Below are positions 8,876 through 19,043 of a DNA stretch of 64,000 nt, piece by piece. The stretch's first letter is position 1. The number at the start of each line of letters is the position of its first letter. The stretch is taken from contig NZ_CATNVB010000001.1 in NCBI RefSeq assembly GCF_951230165.1, forward strand, positions 102,085-166,084. Reading direction: 5' to 3'. The notes beneath the pieces were generated by a model. It worked only from the letters and a program-made list of their open reading frames with translations, was not told the DNA's origin and did no database searches. The stretch comes from Lentilactobacillus sp. Marseille-Q4993 (lineage in GTDB: Bacteria > Bacillota > Bacilli > Lactobacillales > Lactobacillaceae). A program made the position numbers and the translations under genes.

Positions 8876-10489
8876 ATGAGTGAAACACAGCTGTTGAAAT
8901 TTATCCGTCCAAAAGACTATATTCCGTTATTGATTAGCAAAATTTATATAAATGGATTTAATGTATTCGTATCGATCATGATTCAATTTGGAGTTGGAGC
9001 GGCACTGGATAAGCAGATTTTAGCTCTTTATAAAATATTGTTTATCCTAGTTCTTGCTTCTCTGCTATATGCCCTGATCTACTATTTTTATTCTATGTAT
9101 TCAGAAAGATTAAAAAAACGAATTGTTGAATATGTTGCCAAGGGGTTGATTTCTAGCGCGTTAATGAAAGTTGATCTTACTCAAGACAATGGAACAATGG
9201 TCAATTTAGTCAACCAAGATGCAAATAACGTAGCCAACTATTTTATGATGGGGCTAATGCCAACGATAGATTTTTTGATGATAATCACTGGTGGCTTGAC
9301 GTATACATTTATTAATTCTTGGATTTTTGGAATTGTTTATAGCACTATTGGTATCATTATCTATGTGATATCTCGATACTATTATGTTAAAGATGTTGAG
9401 TTTCGAGTAGAGTTCCAAAAGGACGATGATAATCAGAAAAACTTTATTCCAGATGTATACAATAATTTACCGATTATTCGAGTCTTTAACGTCCGAAACT
9501 GGGTGCTATCAGTAAACAATAGACTATATCAATATAAGCAGCGCTCTTTAGAGAAAGATGTAACGGCCACGTCTTCAAGTGCGGGAATCGTCCGCGGTGG
9601 GATATACGTGGTAGAAATTATGGCCTTATCCATCGGTCTTCTGTTAGTAAATATGCAACAGCTTAGATTTGATGTTATGTTAGGAATTTGGAATGTGGGG
9701 ATTGGATCGGTGTTTGATCCATTCTTATCCTTGCCGATTGTGTTGTCATTTATGGCACAACAGCAGGCATCCATGAAAAGGATCCGCAATAATTTTATTT
9801 ATCAAGGTACAACAACTGATGTTGGCGGAAACGACTCCGAGGTAGATATAACTGATATTGAGGCAAAACAGATAACCTATAAGTACCCAAACAATCAAGC
9901 AGTCGCTATAAAAGACCTTTCCTTCCACATTGCGGCAAAGAAAATTACATTTATCGTTGGTAAAAATGGTGCTGGAAAAACTACGCTACTTAGCATATTA
10001 CAGGGAGTATTACCGAATTTTAGTGGGTCAATTGTTGTTAATACAAAGCAGAAGATGGTTTTGCCTTCTTTAAATGGTCAATCAGCTTTTGTCCCGCAGA
10101 AAGGGCAATTGTTTTCAAACACGATTAATTCTAATTTGACACTGGATAAGCCAATAGATAAAGCAAAAGTTATAGAAGTGCTTTCAAAAGTAAACATGTG
10201 GGAGACAATAAAAGAACTCCCAAAGGGATTAAAAAGTGTTGTTGGTGAGGATACTAATTTCTCTAAAGGGCAGATCAGACGGTTGGCTATTGCAAGAGCC
10301 CTATTGTTGAATAGACAGTTCTTAGTACTTGACGAGCCGTTTTCTGACATTGATTTTGATACTCAAAAGACACTAATGGAACTTCTTAGAAAGTTATCTT
10401 CTAATATGGGTATCATCATTGTGACCCATACATATGATTTTGTGAAAAGCACAGACGGAATTATTAGGGTAGGTGGTTTGAATGAATAA
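8876..10489 (+). CDS. Half-size ABC exporter (TMD-NBD), first of a pair
   Basis: 537 aa from ATG 8876 (GTG 8864 is an alternative; neither has a strong ribosome binding site). An N-terminal six-helix exporter domain occupies about residues 1-300. The ATPase domain shows Walker A GKNGAGKTT at about 362, Q-loop VPQKGQLF, signature FSKGQIRRLAIARALL at about 463 (SKGQ instead of SGGQ), Walker B FLVLDEPFSDIDFD and the H-loop THTYDF. The family exports peptides, lipids or drugs as dimers. It overlaps the next ABC gene by eight bases, so a heterodimer is likely. The cargo is unknown; no lantibiotic modification enzymes are nearby. Confidence 0.85.
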   Translation: MSETQLLKFIRPKDYIPLLISKIYINGFNVFVSIMIQFGVGAALDKQILALYKILFILVLASLLYALIYYFYSMYSERLKKRIVEYVAKGLISSALMKVDLTQDNGTMVNLVNQDANNVANYFMMGLMPTIDFLMIITGGLTYTFINSWIFGIVYSTIGIIIYVISRYYYVKDVEFRVEFQKDDDNQKNFIPDVYNNLPIIRVFNVRNWVLSVNNRLYQYKQRSLEKDVTATSSSAGIVRGGIYVVEIMALSIGLLLVNMQQLRFDVMLGIWNVGIGSVFDPFLSLPIVLSFMAQQQASMKRIRNNFIYQGTTTDVGGNDSEVDITDIEAKQITYKYPNNQAVAIKDLSFHIAAKKITFIVGKNGAGKTTLLSILQGVLPNFSGSIVVNTKQKMVLPSLNGQSAFVPQKGQLFSNTINSNLTLDKPIDKAKVIEVLSKVNMWETIKELPKGLKSVVGEDTNFSKGQIRRLAIARALLLNRQFLVLDEPFSDIDFDTQKTLMELLRKLSSNMGIIIVTHTYDFVKSTDGIIRVGGLNE

Positions 10490-12120
10490 GAAAACTATCA
10501 ACTATTATTGGAATGTTCTAAAACGATTGGGTTATCGTCCGTTGTTGGTGACTGTGGTTGTGATATCTATTTTAGAGTTTCTGCTTGCATATTCATTGAA
10601 TTACTTTGTCCAACTACTTCAACAGGTATCGATGACCACTTTTGCTATAGCTGCGGTAGTGCTGTCAGCAGTTGGTGTAGTCATTGGGGTTCTTCACCGC
10701 CACGTTAAGATAAAAGAGGGGATTTTAAGTTTAAAACTTGAAAATCAACTTACCGATGAAATCATAGACTATTCAAATAAAAATATTGTCGAACAGAATC
10801 CTAATTATGATTCTGGATCATGGTTGTCGCTGTGTAATTCAGATGCTCCTCTTATTTCTCAAGCATTATCCGTTACCCTAACTGATTTTTTTGCAGGATT
10901 GACTTCCTTCTCAGCCGCTTTTGTGTTTGGCATGATAGTTTCACCTTTACTGACAATTATTGTTCTGCTTTTGGGATTAACGTCTATGATTATTCCCAAA
11001 TATACTGGTAAGTTAATTTTAAAAAATCAACAAAAACGTCAGCAAGATCAAGACAGTATGCAAACAATACTTCTGCAATTATTCAATGCTAAAGTGCTTT
11101 TGTACACTATGAAAGCTCAAAAATTTGCCGAAAAGATGTTTGCAAATAAATATAATAAATTTACTCAAAGTCAGCTGGAAAACGCCCGCAATGAACATCT
11201 AGTGGGTAGTGTCAGTGTTGGTACAGGGTTTGTATTTGATGTTACGATCCTCATCATTAGTTTGGTGTTTGTAGCAAAGTCGAAAATTACGATAGGGCAG
11301 TTTATGGGGTTTAATGTACTGAATAGCAACTTCCTGTGGATTTTTTACACGATGCCCTCGTTATATAGTCAGTTACTAAGAGGCAGGGTTTCATCACAAC
11401 GTATTTTTCAATTGTTAAGGCAGAATGATAAGACAGCCCAAAACACCGTTTCGAAGGTCCCAGCGAAAGAAATCGTCATGAAAGATATTGGCTATCATTA
11501 CCCTAACTCAAGCAAGCAAGTTCTCAACGATGTCACCGTTAATTGGCGAGTAGACAATTTTGCTAAGATTTTAATTACCGGTCCTAGTGGAGTAGGCAAA
11601 AGTACATTATTAGACCTTTTATTAGGGTTTAAGAGGCCTAGCATAGGTGAGGCATATTATCTTGATGAAAACAATAAGCAATTACAACCGTCTCAAATAC
11701 GGCTATCATATGTTCCCCAGCAGGTTAAACTATTTAATCTTTCCCTGAAAGAGAATATTTTGCTAGGGAGAAGAGTGAATAAAAAAAAATATTCAAATAT
11801 TGAAGCAGGCTGATCTTTATGATTTTGTAGAATGTTTACCTAAGAAAAGTCAAACATTGCTAGTTTCAAACAATGGCAGCAATTTATCGTCCGGGCAGAT
11901 TCAAAAAATTGGGTTAGCGCGGGCATTAGTTACTTCAACTAATTTACTATTATTAGATGAACCAACTGCAAACTTAGATGAAGGCTCTGCTGTTGAATTT
12001 GAGAATATTATTCAAACACTTGATTTATCAGTAATTATAGTTACTCATAGGTCTGAACGACTAAAAAAATGGATGACAAATTATGAATTGAAAAATTCGG
12101 CTCTAAGGAAGATAAGTTAA
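10482..12120 (+). pseudogene. Half-size ABC exporter, second of the pair, frameshifted at an A9 run
   Basis: Two overlapping frames together make one exporter subunit. The first (10482-11813) holds the membrane domain, Walker A GPSGVGKST (about residue 367) and Q-loop VPQQVKLF. The second (usable to 12120) holds signature LSSGQIQKIGLARAL, Walker B LLLLDEPTANLDE and the H-loop VTHRSERL. The frames would join exactly if the run of nine A at 11781-11789 had eight. Without the shift the protein loses signature and Walker B and cannot hydrolyse ATP. Explanations are a real mutation, a sequencing error, or RNA-polymerase/ribosome slippage on the A-run that restores some full-length product. No other damage is visible, which favours a recent or recoverable change. 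Confidence 0.8.
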
Positions 12121-12171
12121 TAATTGGATTAAGAGAATACAGTTGTGTATTTGATCATTACTCCAAAACTA

Positions 12172-12202
12172 AAAAAAGTCCGGCTATTAGCCGGGCTTTT
12201 TT
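12172..12202 (+). terminator. Terminator after the ABC exporter pair
   Basis: GTCCGGCT/AGCCGGGC stem with a three-base loop, A-run before and six T after. Confidence 0.9.
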
Positions 12203-12303
12203 GCATATTCATAATCCAAGTCTTTTCGAAAATTAGTTAATTAATAGATAATGCATAAAAGAATAAGAATTAAACATTTAAGCGCTTGTAGAATTTAGAA
12301 CAA

Positions 12304-12332
12304 ATAAAAAAGCCGATATGACAATAGGCTTT
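12304..12332 (-). terminator. Terminator after tRNA-Arg
   Basis: On the minus strand AAGCC pairs with GGCTT across an 11-12-base loop, followed by six T. The stem is short. Confidence 0.6.
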
Positions 12333-12363
12333 AGTTGATTTATAGAGTTGTGAAACTTTTAAA

Positions 12364-12435
12364 TGCGCCTGGAGGGAATCGAACCCCCATTTCAAGAACC
12401 GGAATCTTACGTGCGATCCATTACACTACAGGCGC
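12364..12435 (-). tRNA. tRNA-Arg (anticodon CCG)
   Basis: 72-base cloverleaf. Acceptor GCGCCTG/CAGGCGC is perfect, discriminator A, D-stem GTGT/GCAC, anticodon stem TAAGA/TCTTG, loop TTCCGGT with anticodon CCG reading CGG codons, T-arm GGGGG-TTCGATT-CCCTC. The CCA end is not encoded. It sits alone between the AT-rich ABC segment and gap; tRNA genes are common integration points. Confidence 0.95.
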
Positions 12436-12497
12436 AACTACAATATAATAATATACAGAATAATCTTCAAAAACTCAACCCCAAAAAGAATCAATTT

Positions 12498-12513
12498 ATG
12501 TAAGCGATTACTA
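12498..12513. promoter_or_regulatory. cre-like site upstream of gap
   Basis: ATGTAAGCGATTACTA fits WTGNNARCGNWWWCAW with one mismatch (T for A at position 15). It lies about 200 bases before gap, compatible with CcpA activation or repression of glycolysis. Confidence 0.4.
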
Positions 12514-12579
12514 AACGGCAAGTTATTGCAAACAATTTATTCTCTGATATACTTGTTTCTGGGTATTGAACGAAGGCCC

Positions 12580-12685
12580 TCAGCACTCGTTTGAAACTTT
12601 TTTCACATGGGGTGCTGACTTTGTTTATTTTTAGTGGTACGATTATCTCTGTACGGTGGTATGATTTAATTCGTATCATTATAAT
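12580..12685 (+). promoter_or_regulatory. gap upstream region: inverted repeat and -10 element
   Basis: TCAGCAC at 12580-12586 and GTGCTGA at 12612-12618 form a perfect 7-bp inverted repeat 25 bases apart. TATAAT at 12680-12685 is a good -10, with no clear -35 at 17 bases. ATGAT/ATCAT at 12661-12679 form a small dyad just upstream of it. No cggR repressor gene precedes gap here. Which protein, if any, reads these repeats is unknown. Confidence 0.4.
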
Positions 12686-12717
12686 TTTTCTGATTTCCTA
12701 AAGGAGGAAAACACAGT

Positions 12718-13728
12718 ATGACTGTAAAGATTGGTATTAATGGTTTTGGCCGTATTGGTCGTTTGGCATTCAAGCGTATTCACGAATTGCACTCTGATGA
12801 AATTGAAGTTGTTGCAATTAACGATTTGACTACACCTGACATGTTAGCTTACTTACTTAAGTATGACTCAACTCATGGTCGTTTTAACGGCGAAGTTTCA
12901 TCAGATGACAAGGGTATCATTGTTGATGGTAAGGAAATCCCTGTTTACGCTGAAAGAGATGCTGCTAACTTACAATGGGTTAAGAATGATGGTGTTGACT
13001 ACGTTCTTGAATGTACTGGTTTTTACACTTCAGAAGAAAAATCACAAGCTCACATCAAGGCTGGTGCAAAGCGTGTATTGATCTCAGCTCCTGCTGGTAA
13101 GATCAAGACTGTTGTTCCTGGTGTTAACTTGGACATCTTGAACTCAGATGACGTTATCGTTTCTGCTGGTTCATGTACTACTAACTGTTTAGCACCTATG
13201 ACTTACTTCTTGAACAAAGAATTCGGCATCAAAGTTGGTACTATGACAACTGTTCATGCCTTCACTGCTTCACAACAAATTCTTGATGGTCCTAAGTCAA
13301 AGAAGAAGCGTACAAACCGTACTGCTAGTGCAAACACTATTCCTCATTCAACTGGTGCTGCTAAGGCTATTGGTTTGGTTATTCCAGAACTTGACGGTAA
13401 ACTTCAAGGACACGCACAACGTGTTGGTGTTGTAGATGGTTCATTAACTGAATTGACTACTATCCTTGACAAGAAGGTTACTGCTGACGAAGTTAATGCT
13501 GCTATCAAGAAGTACACTGTTGATAACGATGCATTTGGCTGGAACGAAGACGAAATCGTATCATCAGATATTATTGATGATTCACACGGTTCAGTATTCG
13601 ACCCAACTCAAACTGAAGTTACTACTGCTGGTGACTCACAACTTGTTAAGACCGTTGCTTGGTATGACAACGAATGGGGCTTCACTTGCAACATGGTACG
13701 TACATTATTGAAGTTTGCTACTCTTTAA
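12718..13728 (+). CDS. gap: Glyceraldehyde-3-phosphate dehydrogenase, glycolytic type
   Basis: 336 aa, the normal length. The N-terminus [18 protein letters not shown] is the NAD-binding Rossmann motif; catalytic Cys153 sits in [13 protein letters not shown]; the closing block [15 protein letters not shown] is diagnostic. It converts glyceraldehyde-3-phosphate to 1,3-bisphosphoglycerate with NAD+. A very strong ribosome binding site (AAAGGAGGAAA) and a restricted codon set (GCT, GGT, AAG, GAA, TTC/AAC) mark a highly expressed gene. It is followed by a terminator hairpin before pgk, suggesting that only part of the transcription continues downstream. Confidence 0.98.
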   Translation: MTVKIGINGFGRIGRLAFKRIHELHSDEIEVVAINDLTTPDMLAYLLKYDSTHGRFNGEVSSDDKGIIVDGKEIPVYAERDAANLQWVKNDGVDYVLECTGFYTSEEKSQAHIKAGAKRVLISAPAGKIKTVVPGVNLDILNSDDVIVSAGSCTTNCLAPMTYFLNKEFGIKVGTMTTVHAFTASQQILDGPKSKKKRTNRTASANTIPHSTGAAKAIGLVIPELDGKLQGHAQRVGVVDGSLTELTTILDKKVTADEVNAAIKKYTVDNDAFGWNEDEIVSSDIIDDSHGSVFDPTQTEVTTAGDSQLVKTVAWYDNEWGFTCNMVRTLLKFATL

Positions 13729-13745
13729 TAAGTAGTTTGACAATT

Positions 13746-13775
13746 AACGGAGGAGTGCAACTTCTCCGTTTTTTA
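13746..13775 (+). terminator. Terminator or attenuator between gap and pgk
   Basis: Arms AACGGAGGAG and CTTCTCCGTT form a 10-bp stem with one mismatch and a five-base loop, ending in a T-run. It sits 17 bases after gap; it can set the gap:pgk transcript ratio. Confidence 0.85.
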
Positions 13776-13828
13776 TTATCTAACAGGCAGTTTTAAATCA
13801 ATTAATAAACAAATTAGGAGGCAATAAA

Positions 13829-15043
13829 ATGGCAAAACTTACAGTTTCTGACTTGGAACTCGAAGGCAAAAAAGTTTTAATGCGTGTTGACTTCAATGTT
13901 CCAATCAAAGACGGAGTTATTGGTGATGACAACAGAATCCAAGCTGCATTACCAACAATCAATTACGTATTGGATCACGATGGAAAGGCAGTTTTATTCT
14001 CCCATCTTGGCCGGATCAAGAAGGAAGACGACAAGAAGGGACTTTCACTTCGCCCAGTTGCTGAAAGACTTTCAAACTTGTTAAACAAGCCAGTTATCTT
14101 CGTACCAGTTACTGAAGGTGCACAACTTGAAGAAGCAATTGACAAGATGGAAAACGGTAGTGTTCTTTTGTTTGAAAACACTCGTTATGAAGATGTTGTT
14201 GATGGCGAATATGTAAAGCGTGAATCAGGAAACGATGCTAAGCTTGGCGAATACTGGGCTTCATTGGGTGACGAGTTTGTAAACGATGCCTTTGGTACCG
14301 CTCACCGTTCACACGCATCAAATGCTGGTATTGCAGAAGCAATGCACAAAGCTGGCAAGCCAGTTGCTGCTGGTTTCTTGATGGAAAAGGAAATCCAATT
14401 CTTGGGCGAAGCTGTTAATAGTCCTAAGAGACCATTCGTTGCCATTCTTGGTGGTGCTAAGGTTTCTGATAAGATTGGTGTTATTGACAACTTACTCGAC
14501 AAAGCTGACAAGATCATTATTGGTGGTGGAATGACTTATACATTCTACGCTGCTAAGGGAATCAAGATTGGTGGTTCACTTGTAGAAACTGATAAGATTG
14601 ATACTGCTAAGTCAATTCTTGACAAGGGTGGAGACAAGATTGTTCTCCCTGTTGACAACGTTGTTGCTACAGAGTTTAAGAACGATGCAGAACACAAGGT
14701 TGTTGAAGGCGATATTGACGATGGTTGGATGGCATTAGACATTGGACCTAAGTCAGTTGATCAATTCAAGGATGTTCTTAAAGATGCAAAGACGGTTGTT
14801 TGGAATGGACCTATGGGTGTGTTTGAAATGGAAAACTTTGCAAAGGGAACTCTTGAAGTAGGTAAATTCTTAGGAAGTCTTTCAGATGCTACTACAATCG
14901 TTGGTGGTGGCGATTCTACTGCCGCTGTTAAGCAATTAGGTGTATCTGACAAGCTTACTCATATTTCTACCGGTGGTGGAGCTTCTCTTGAGTATCTTGA
15001 AGGTAAGACTTTACCTGGTATCGCAGCAATCGATAACAAGTAA
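13829..15043 (+). CDS. pgk: Phosphoglycerate kinase
   Basis: 404 aa monomeric enzyme that makes ATP from 1,3-bisphosphoglycerate. The N-terminal substrate motif [13 protein letters not shown], the basic-patch segment [34 protein letters not shown] and the C-terminal nucleotide loop [17 protein letters not shown] are all present. Start ATG 13829 has AGGAGG upstream. Codon use is strongly biased as in gap and eno. Second gene of the glycolytic block, with its own following terminator. Confidence 0.98.
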   Translation: MAKLTVSDLELEGKKVLMRVDFNVPIKDGVIGDDNRIQAALPTINYVLDHDGKAVLFSHLGRIKKEDDKKGLSLRPVAERLSNLLNKPVIFVPVTEGAQLEEAIDKMENGSVLLFENTRYEDVVDGEYVKRESGNDAKLGEYWASLGDEFVNDAFGTAHRSHASNAGIAEAMHKAGKPVAAGFLMEKEIQFLGEAVNSPKRPFVAILGGAKVSDKIGVIDNLLDKADKIIIGGGMTYTFYAAKGIKIGGSLVETDKIDTAKSILDKGGDKIVLPVDNVVATEFKNDAEHKVVEGDIDDGWMALDIGPKSVDQFKDVLKDAKTVVWNGPMGVFEMENFAKGTLEVGKFLGSLSDATTIVGGGDSTAAVKQLGVSDKLTHISTGGGASLEYLEGKTLPGIAAIDNK

Positions 15044-15050
15044 TCAAATA

Positions 15051-15077
15051 AGATCCGCCAGAGGCGGGTCTTTTTTT
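15051..15077 (+). terminator. Terminator between pgk and tpiA
   Basis: AGATCCGCC/GCGGGTCT stem, short loop, seven T residues. Confidence 0.9.
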
Positions 15078-15170
15078 GATATAGTTAATGATTTGATATG
15101 GTAAAATTAATTGTAAGGCGATTTTTTGTCGAATTGCTCAACTATAATCAAATCAAAGGGATGATTTAAA

Positions 15171-15929
15171 ATGCGAATACCGTTTATTGCTGGTAACTGG
15201 AAAATGAATCTTTCAGTTGACGAAGCAGTCGATTTCTTGAAAGCAATGAAGGATAAATTGCCTGATCCTAGTGTTACTGAAACTGCAATTGCTGCGTCAC
15301 CCCTGTTTTTGGAAAGCATGGTTAAGAATCGTGACGAACTGCCACTGATTATTGCAGCCGAAAATTGTTTTTACGAAGATGAAGGGGCATACACTGGTGA
15401 GACTAGTCCTAAGGCACTTGCTGAAATGGGTGTTACTCATGTAATTATTGGTCATTCCGAGAGACGTAAGTACTTTAAGGAAACAGACGACGTTATCAAT
15501 AAAAAGGTTCATGCTGCTTTTAGGAATGGCCTAACCCCAATTATTTGCTGTGATGAAACGATGAGTCGGCGTGAGTCACCAAATAAGATTTCGTGGGTGG
15601 TAAGCCAGGTTACTAACGCTTTAAAGGGAATCGATAATGAGCAAGCTAAAACCTTGATCATTGCATACGAACCAAGTTGGGCGATTGGTAGCGGTAAAAC
15701 TGCTAGTTCAGATGAGGCGGAAGAGGGATGTTACTTGATTCGACAAACCGTTGCGGATCTCTATTCTGATGAAATTGCTAATCAGGTTAGAGTTTTGTAT
15801 GGTGGAAGTGTCAATGATAACAACGCTGATGAAATTTTAAGTCAAAATGATATTGATGGCGTTTTGGCTGGTGGTGCGAGTTTAAAGGCGGATTCGTTCC
15901 TCCGACTTGCAAATTTTTTACAAAAATAG
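15171..15929 (+). CDS. tpiA: Triosephosphate isomerase
   Basis: 252 aa TIM barrel interconverting DHAP and glyceraldehyde-3-phosphate. Catalytic residues are intact: Lys11 (AGNWKMN), His95 (IIGHSERR) and Glu167 ([15 protein letters not shown], loop 6), with the phosphate-binding YGGSVN and GGASL segments. Oddities: Asp128 in ICCDET where the family nearly always has Gly, [10 protein letters not shown] rather than YEPxWAIGTG, and codon use closer to average genes than to gap/pgk/eno. Terminators precede it and the eno promoter follows it, so it is probably expressed at a lower level than its neighbours. Confidence 0.95.
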   Translation: MRIPFIAGNWKMNLSVDEAVDFLKAMKDKLPDPSVTETAIAASPLFLESMVKNRDELPLIIAAENCFYEDEGAYTGETSPKALAEMGVTHVIIGHSERRKYFKETDDVINKKVHAAFRNGLTPIICCDETMSRRESPNKISWVVSQVTNALKGIDNEQAKTLIIAYEPSWAIGSGKTASSDEAEEGCYLIRQTVADLYSDEIANQVRVLYGGSVNDNNADEILSQNDIDGVLAGGASLKADSFLRLANFLQK

Positions 15930-15949
15930 CGTGAATGAGCTTTTTATTA

Positions 15950-15978
15950 TTGAAAGTTTGCGCCTAAACTAATAAAAT
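15950..15978 (+). promoter_or_regulatory. eno promoter
   Basis: -35 TTGAAA (15950-15955), 17-base spacer, -10 TAAAAT (15973-15978). The leader to the enolase ATG is about 50 bases. Confidence 0.8.
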
Positions 15979-16017
15979 TAAGTTGAACCTTGTACAAGAG
16001 GTCACAACTTTCGTTAA

Positions 16018-17352
<1,335 letters not shown>

Positions 17353-17375
17353 TTTTAAATTACTAAAATAACTAG

Positions 17376-17426
17376 CCTTCATTTTTTCGGATTTAATTTA
17401 TGAATCGAAAAAAATGGAGGTTTTTT
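17376..17426 (+). terminator. Terminator-like hairpin overlapping the next gene's ribosome binding site
   Basis: Arm CCTTCATTTTTTCG (17376-17389) pairs with CGAAAAAAATGGAGG (17406-17420) and is followed by six T. The 3' arm includes GGAGG (17416-17420), the ribosome binding site for the surface protein starting at 17430. The element can end eno transcription and, if read through, hide that site. Confidence 0.7.
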
Positions 17427-17429
17427 ATT

Positions 17430-18986
17430 GTGAAAAAATTGATTCTCTTTTCAACAGCTGTATTAGGAATGACAATGGTAGGTGGGGTTGGTGCTTCCGC
17501 GGACCAACAAATGGCAGCATCACAAAATAGTGCTGCAAAGGTAGAAAATAGTGACTTGATTTTGGTGAGAACAACGTTCTGTTCCTCAAATAGTGAAGGC
17601 AAACAGCAAATTGTCAATCGGTACCAATGGCTAAAGGGTGATTATAAGGTTGGCAACGCAGTATCGGCACCAACCTATGCTGGCTATACCCCATCTGCAA
17701 AAGCTGCCAGTGTATCACCACAAAAAGATATGGCATTTACTTATCTTCAGGACGAAGAGTTCGTTGGGGAACGTTATGCGGTTGATTTTACAGTTGATGA
17801 GGACAAGCCAGGTCGGACCAATGTTGATCAGTCAAAAGTAACTGACAAATTAATTGGTGATGACAGCGGAAGAATTAAGGGGGAAGGTCAAAGAGTTACT
17901 GGAAATGATAGTGACCAAAAGCCTGACACCGGTACTAGTATAGAAAAACCTAAGGATGAGGATATTAATCCTGCAGACGATGGAAAAATTAAGGATGATA
18001 CCAGTGTCTCTGGGTCTGGTAAAACTGAGAACCAACCAACTACCGATAAACGGGATGAGGGGACCATTACTGATCAACCTAACACGAGTGATCAAGGTAC
18101 CGAAACTAAAGAAATTGACGCTAAGGACGAATCAACTGCAACTGACATTAGTAAGAGCAAGGATACTGGTGTTGGGGATGGAGAAATTAAAACCACTGAC
18201 GAAGGAACTGGATCAAGTGAAATTGGTGTAAATGATAAGGGAATCGGAGAAGATTTGGTTACTGCAAGCGATCAAGGAACTGGTGACAATTTAGTTTCTG
18301 TGAGCGATGAAAATGTTGGAACCGATAAAGTTACCACAGTGGATACTGGTGTGGGCGATGACATGATTTTAAGTGGTAAAACAGATGTCGAGACTCAAGC
18401 TGATTCAACTAAAAATCAAGGTAACCAAACTGGGAGCAATCCTATTCAAATTACAACTCCCACAGTTAACCACTATCAAATCATTGGCAAGTCGTTTGGT
18501 AATGTACTATTTGAATATCCAACCAGTTTAAGTAGTGAAGACATAAACGCTTTAGCTCGAAATGGATTAAATTATTATGGTTATGTATATCAAGGTGGAA
18601 TGGTTCAAGGCGACCGCTTGTTCATGAACTTCATTCCCGCAAAAGTCCCTGTGAAAGTTCAAGCGGTCAACAAGCATGGAAAGAAGATTAAAAGACTTAC
18701 TTTTTACGTTGACTACGGCACGACTATCAGCAAATCAACGCTTAACTTGAAGGGGTATAAAATTGCCGGTAAACTGACCCCCGTTAGAGTATCTACTACA
18801 GATCCGATTGATTTGACAGTTAAGTATAATAAGCAACGTTCTAGCAAAATTCATCGTGTGGTGAAGAAGGCCAAGCTGACCAAGAATCGAATGGTGCGGA
18901 AAGCTAATCGGCATCGTGATACCAAAAAGGCAAAAAAGGTTGTTAAGAAAGCGATTACCAAGGGTCGAGTTATTAAAAAACATTAA
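17430..18986 (+). CDS. Secreted MucBP-like surface protein with acidic repeats and basic tail
   Basis: 518 aa from GTG 17430, chosen because GGAGG lies nine bases upstream; an earlier ATG at 17400 is inside the hairpin. Signal peptide residues 1-24 (cleavage after GASA). Residues about 130-340 are a low-complexity acidic region with imperfect units of roughly 14-18 residues built on DxGTGDxxV/IxxxD, for example TASDQGTGDNLVSVSDENVG. Around residues 405-465 a MucBP-like strand-rich domain appears (VKVQAVNKHGKKIKRLTFYV). The last 50 residues are very basic (KKAKLTKNRMVRKANRHRD). No LPXTG anchor is present, so attachment may rely on ionic binding of the tail to teichoic acids. Confidence 0.7.
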   Translation: MKKLILFSTAVLGMTMVGGVGASADQQMAASQNSAAKVENSDLILVRTTFCSSNSEGKQQIVNRYQWLKGDYKVGNAVSAPTYAGYTPSAKAASVSPQKDMAFTYLQDEEFVGERYAVDFTVDEDKPGRTNVDQSKVTDKLIGDDSGRIKGEGQRVTGNDSDQKPDTGTSIEKPKDEDINPADDGKIKDDTSVSGSGKTENQPTTDKRDEGTITDQPNTSDQGTETKEIDAKDESTATDISKSKDTGVGDGEIKTTDEGTGSSEIGVNDKGIGEDLVTASDQGTGDNLVSVSDENVGTDKVTTVDTGVGDDMILSGKTDVETQADSTKNQGNQTGSNPIQITTPTVNHYQIIGKSFGNVLFEYPTSLSSEDINALARNGLNYYGYVYQGGMVQGDRLFMNFIPAKVPVKVQAVNKHGKKIKRLTFYVDYGTTISKSTLNLKGYKIAGKLTPVRVSTTDPIDLTVKYNKQRSSKIHRVVKKAKLTKNRMVRKANRHRDTKKAKKVVKKAITKGRVIKKH

Positions 18987-19043
18987 TATTAACTCTCAAA
19001 TAATGATATTATTTTAGATAGTAATTATTTGAGGATGAGAAAA

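Noticed and set aside
8876..12120. Complete lantibiotic or bacteriocin system
   Set aside because: Only the exporter pair and a 19-codon ORF are present; no modification enzyme, leader protease domain, immunity gene or two-component system is visible.
12491..12679. 62-codon minus-strand frame upstream of gap
   Set aside because: It covers the gap promoter, cre-like site and inverted repeat, has no ribosome binding site and no recognisable protein pattern.
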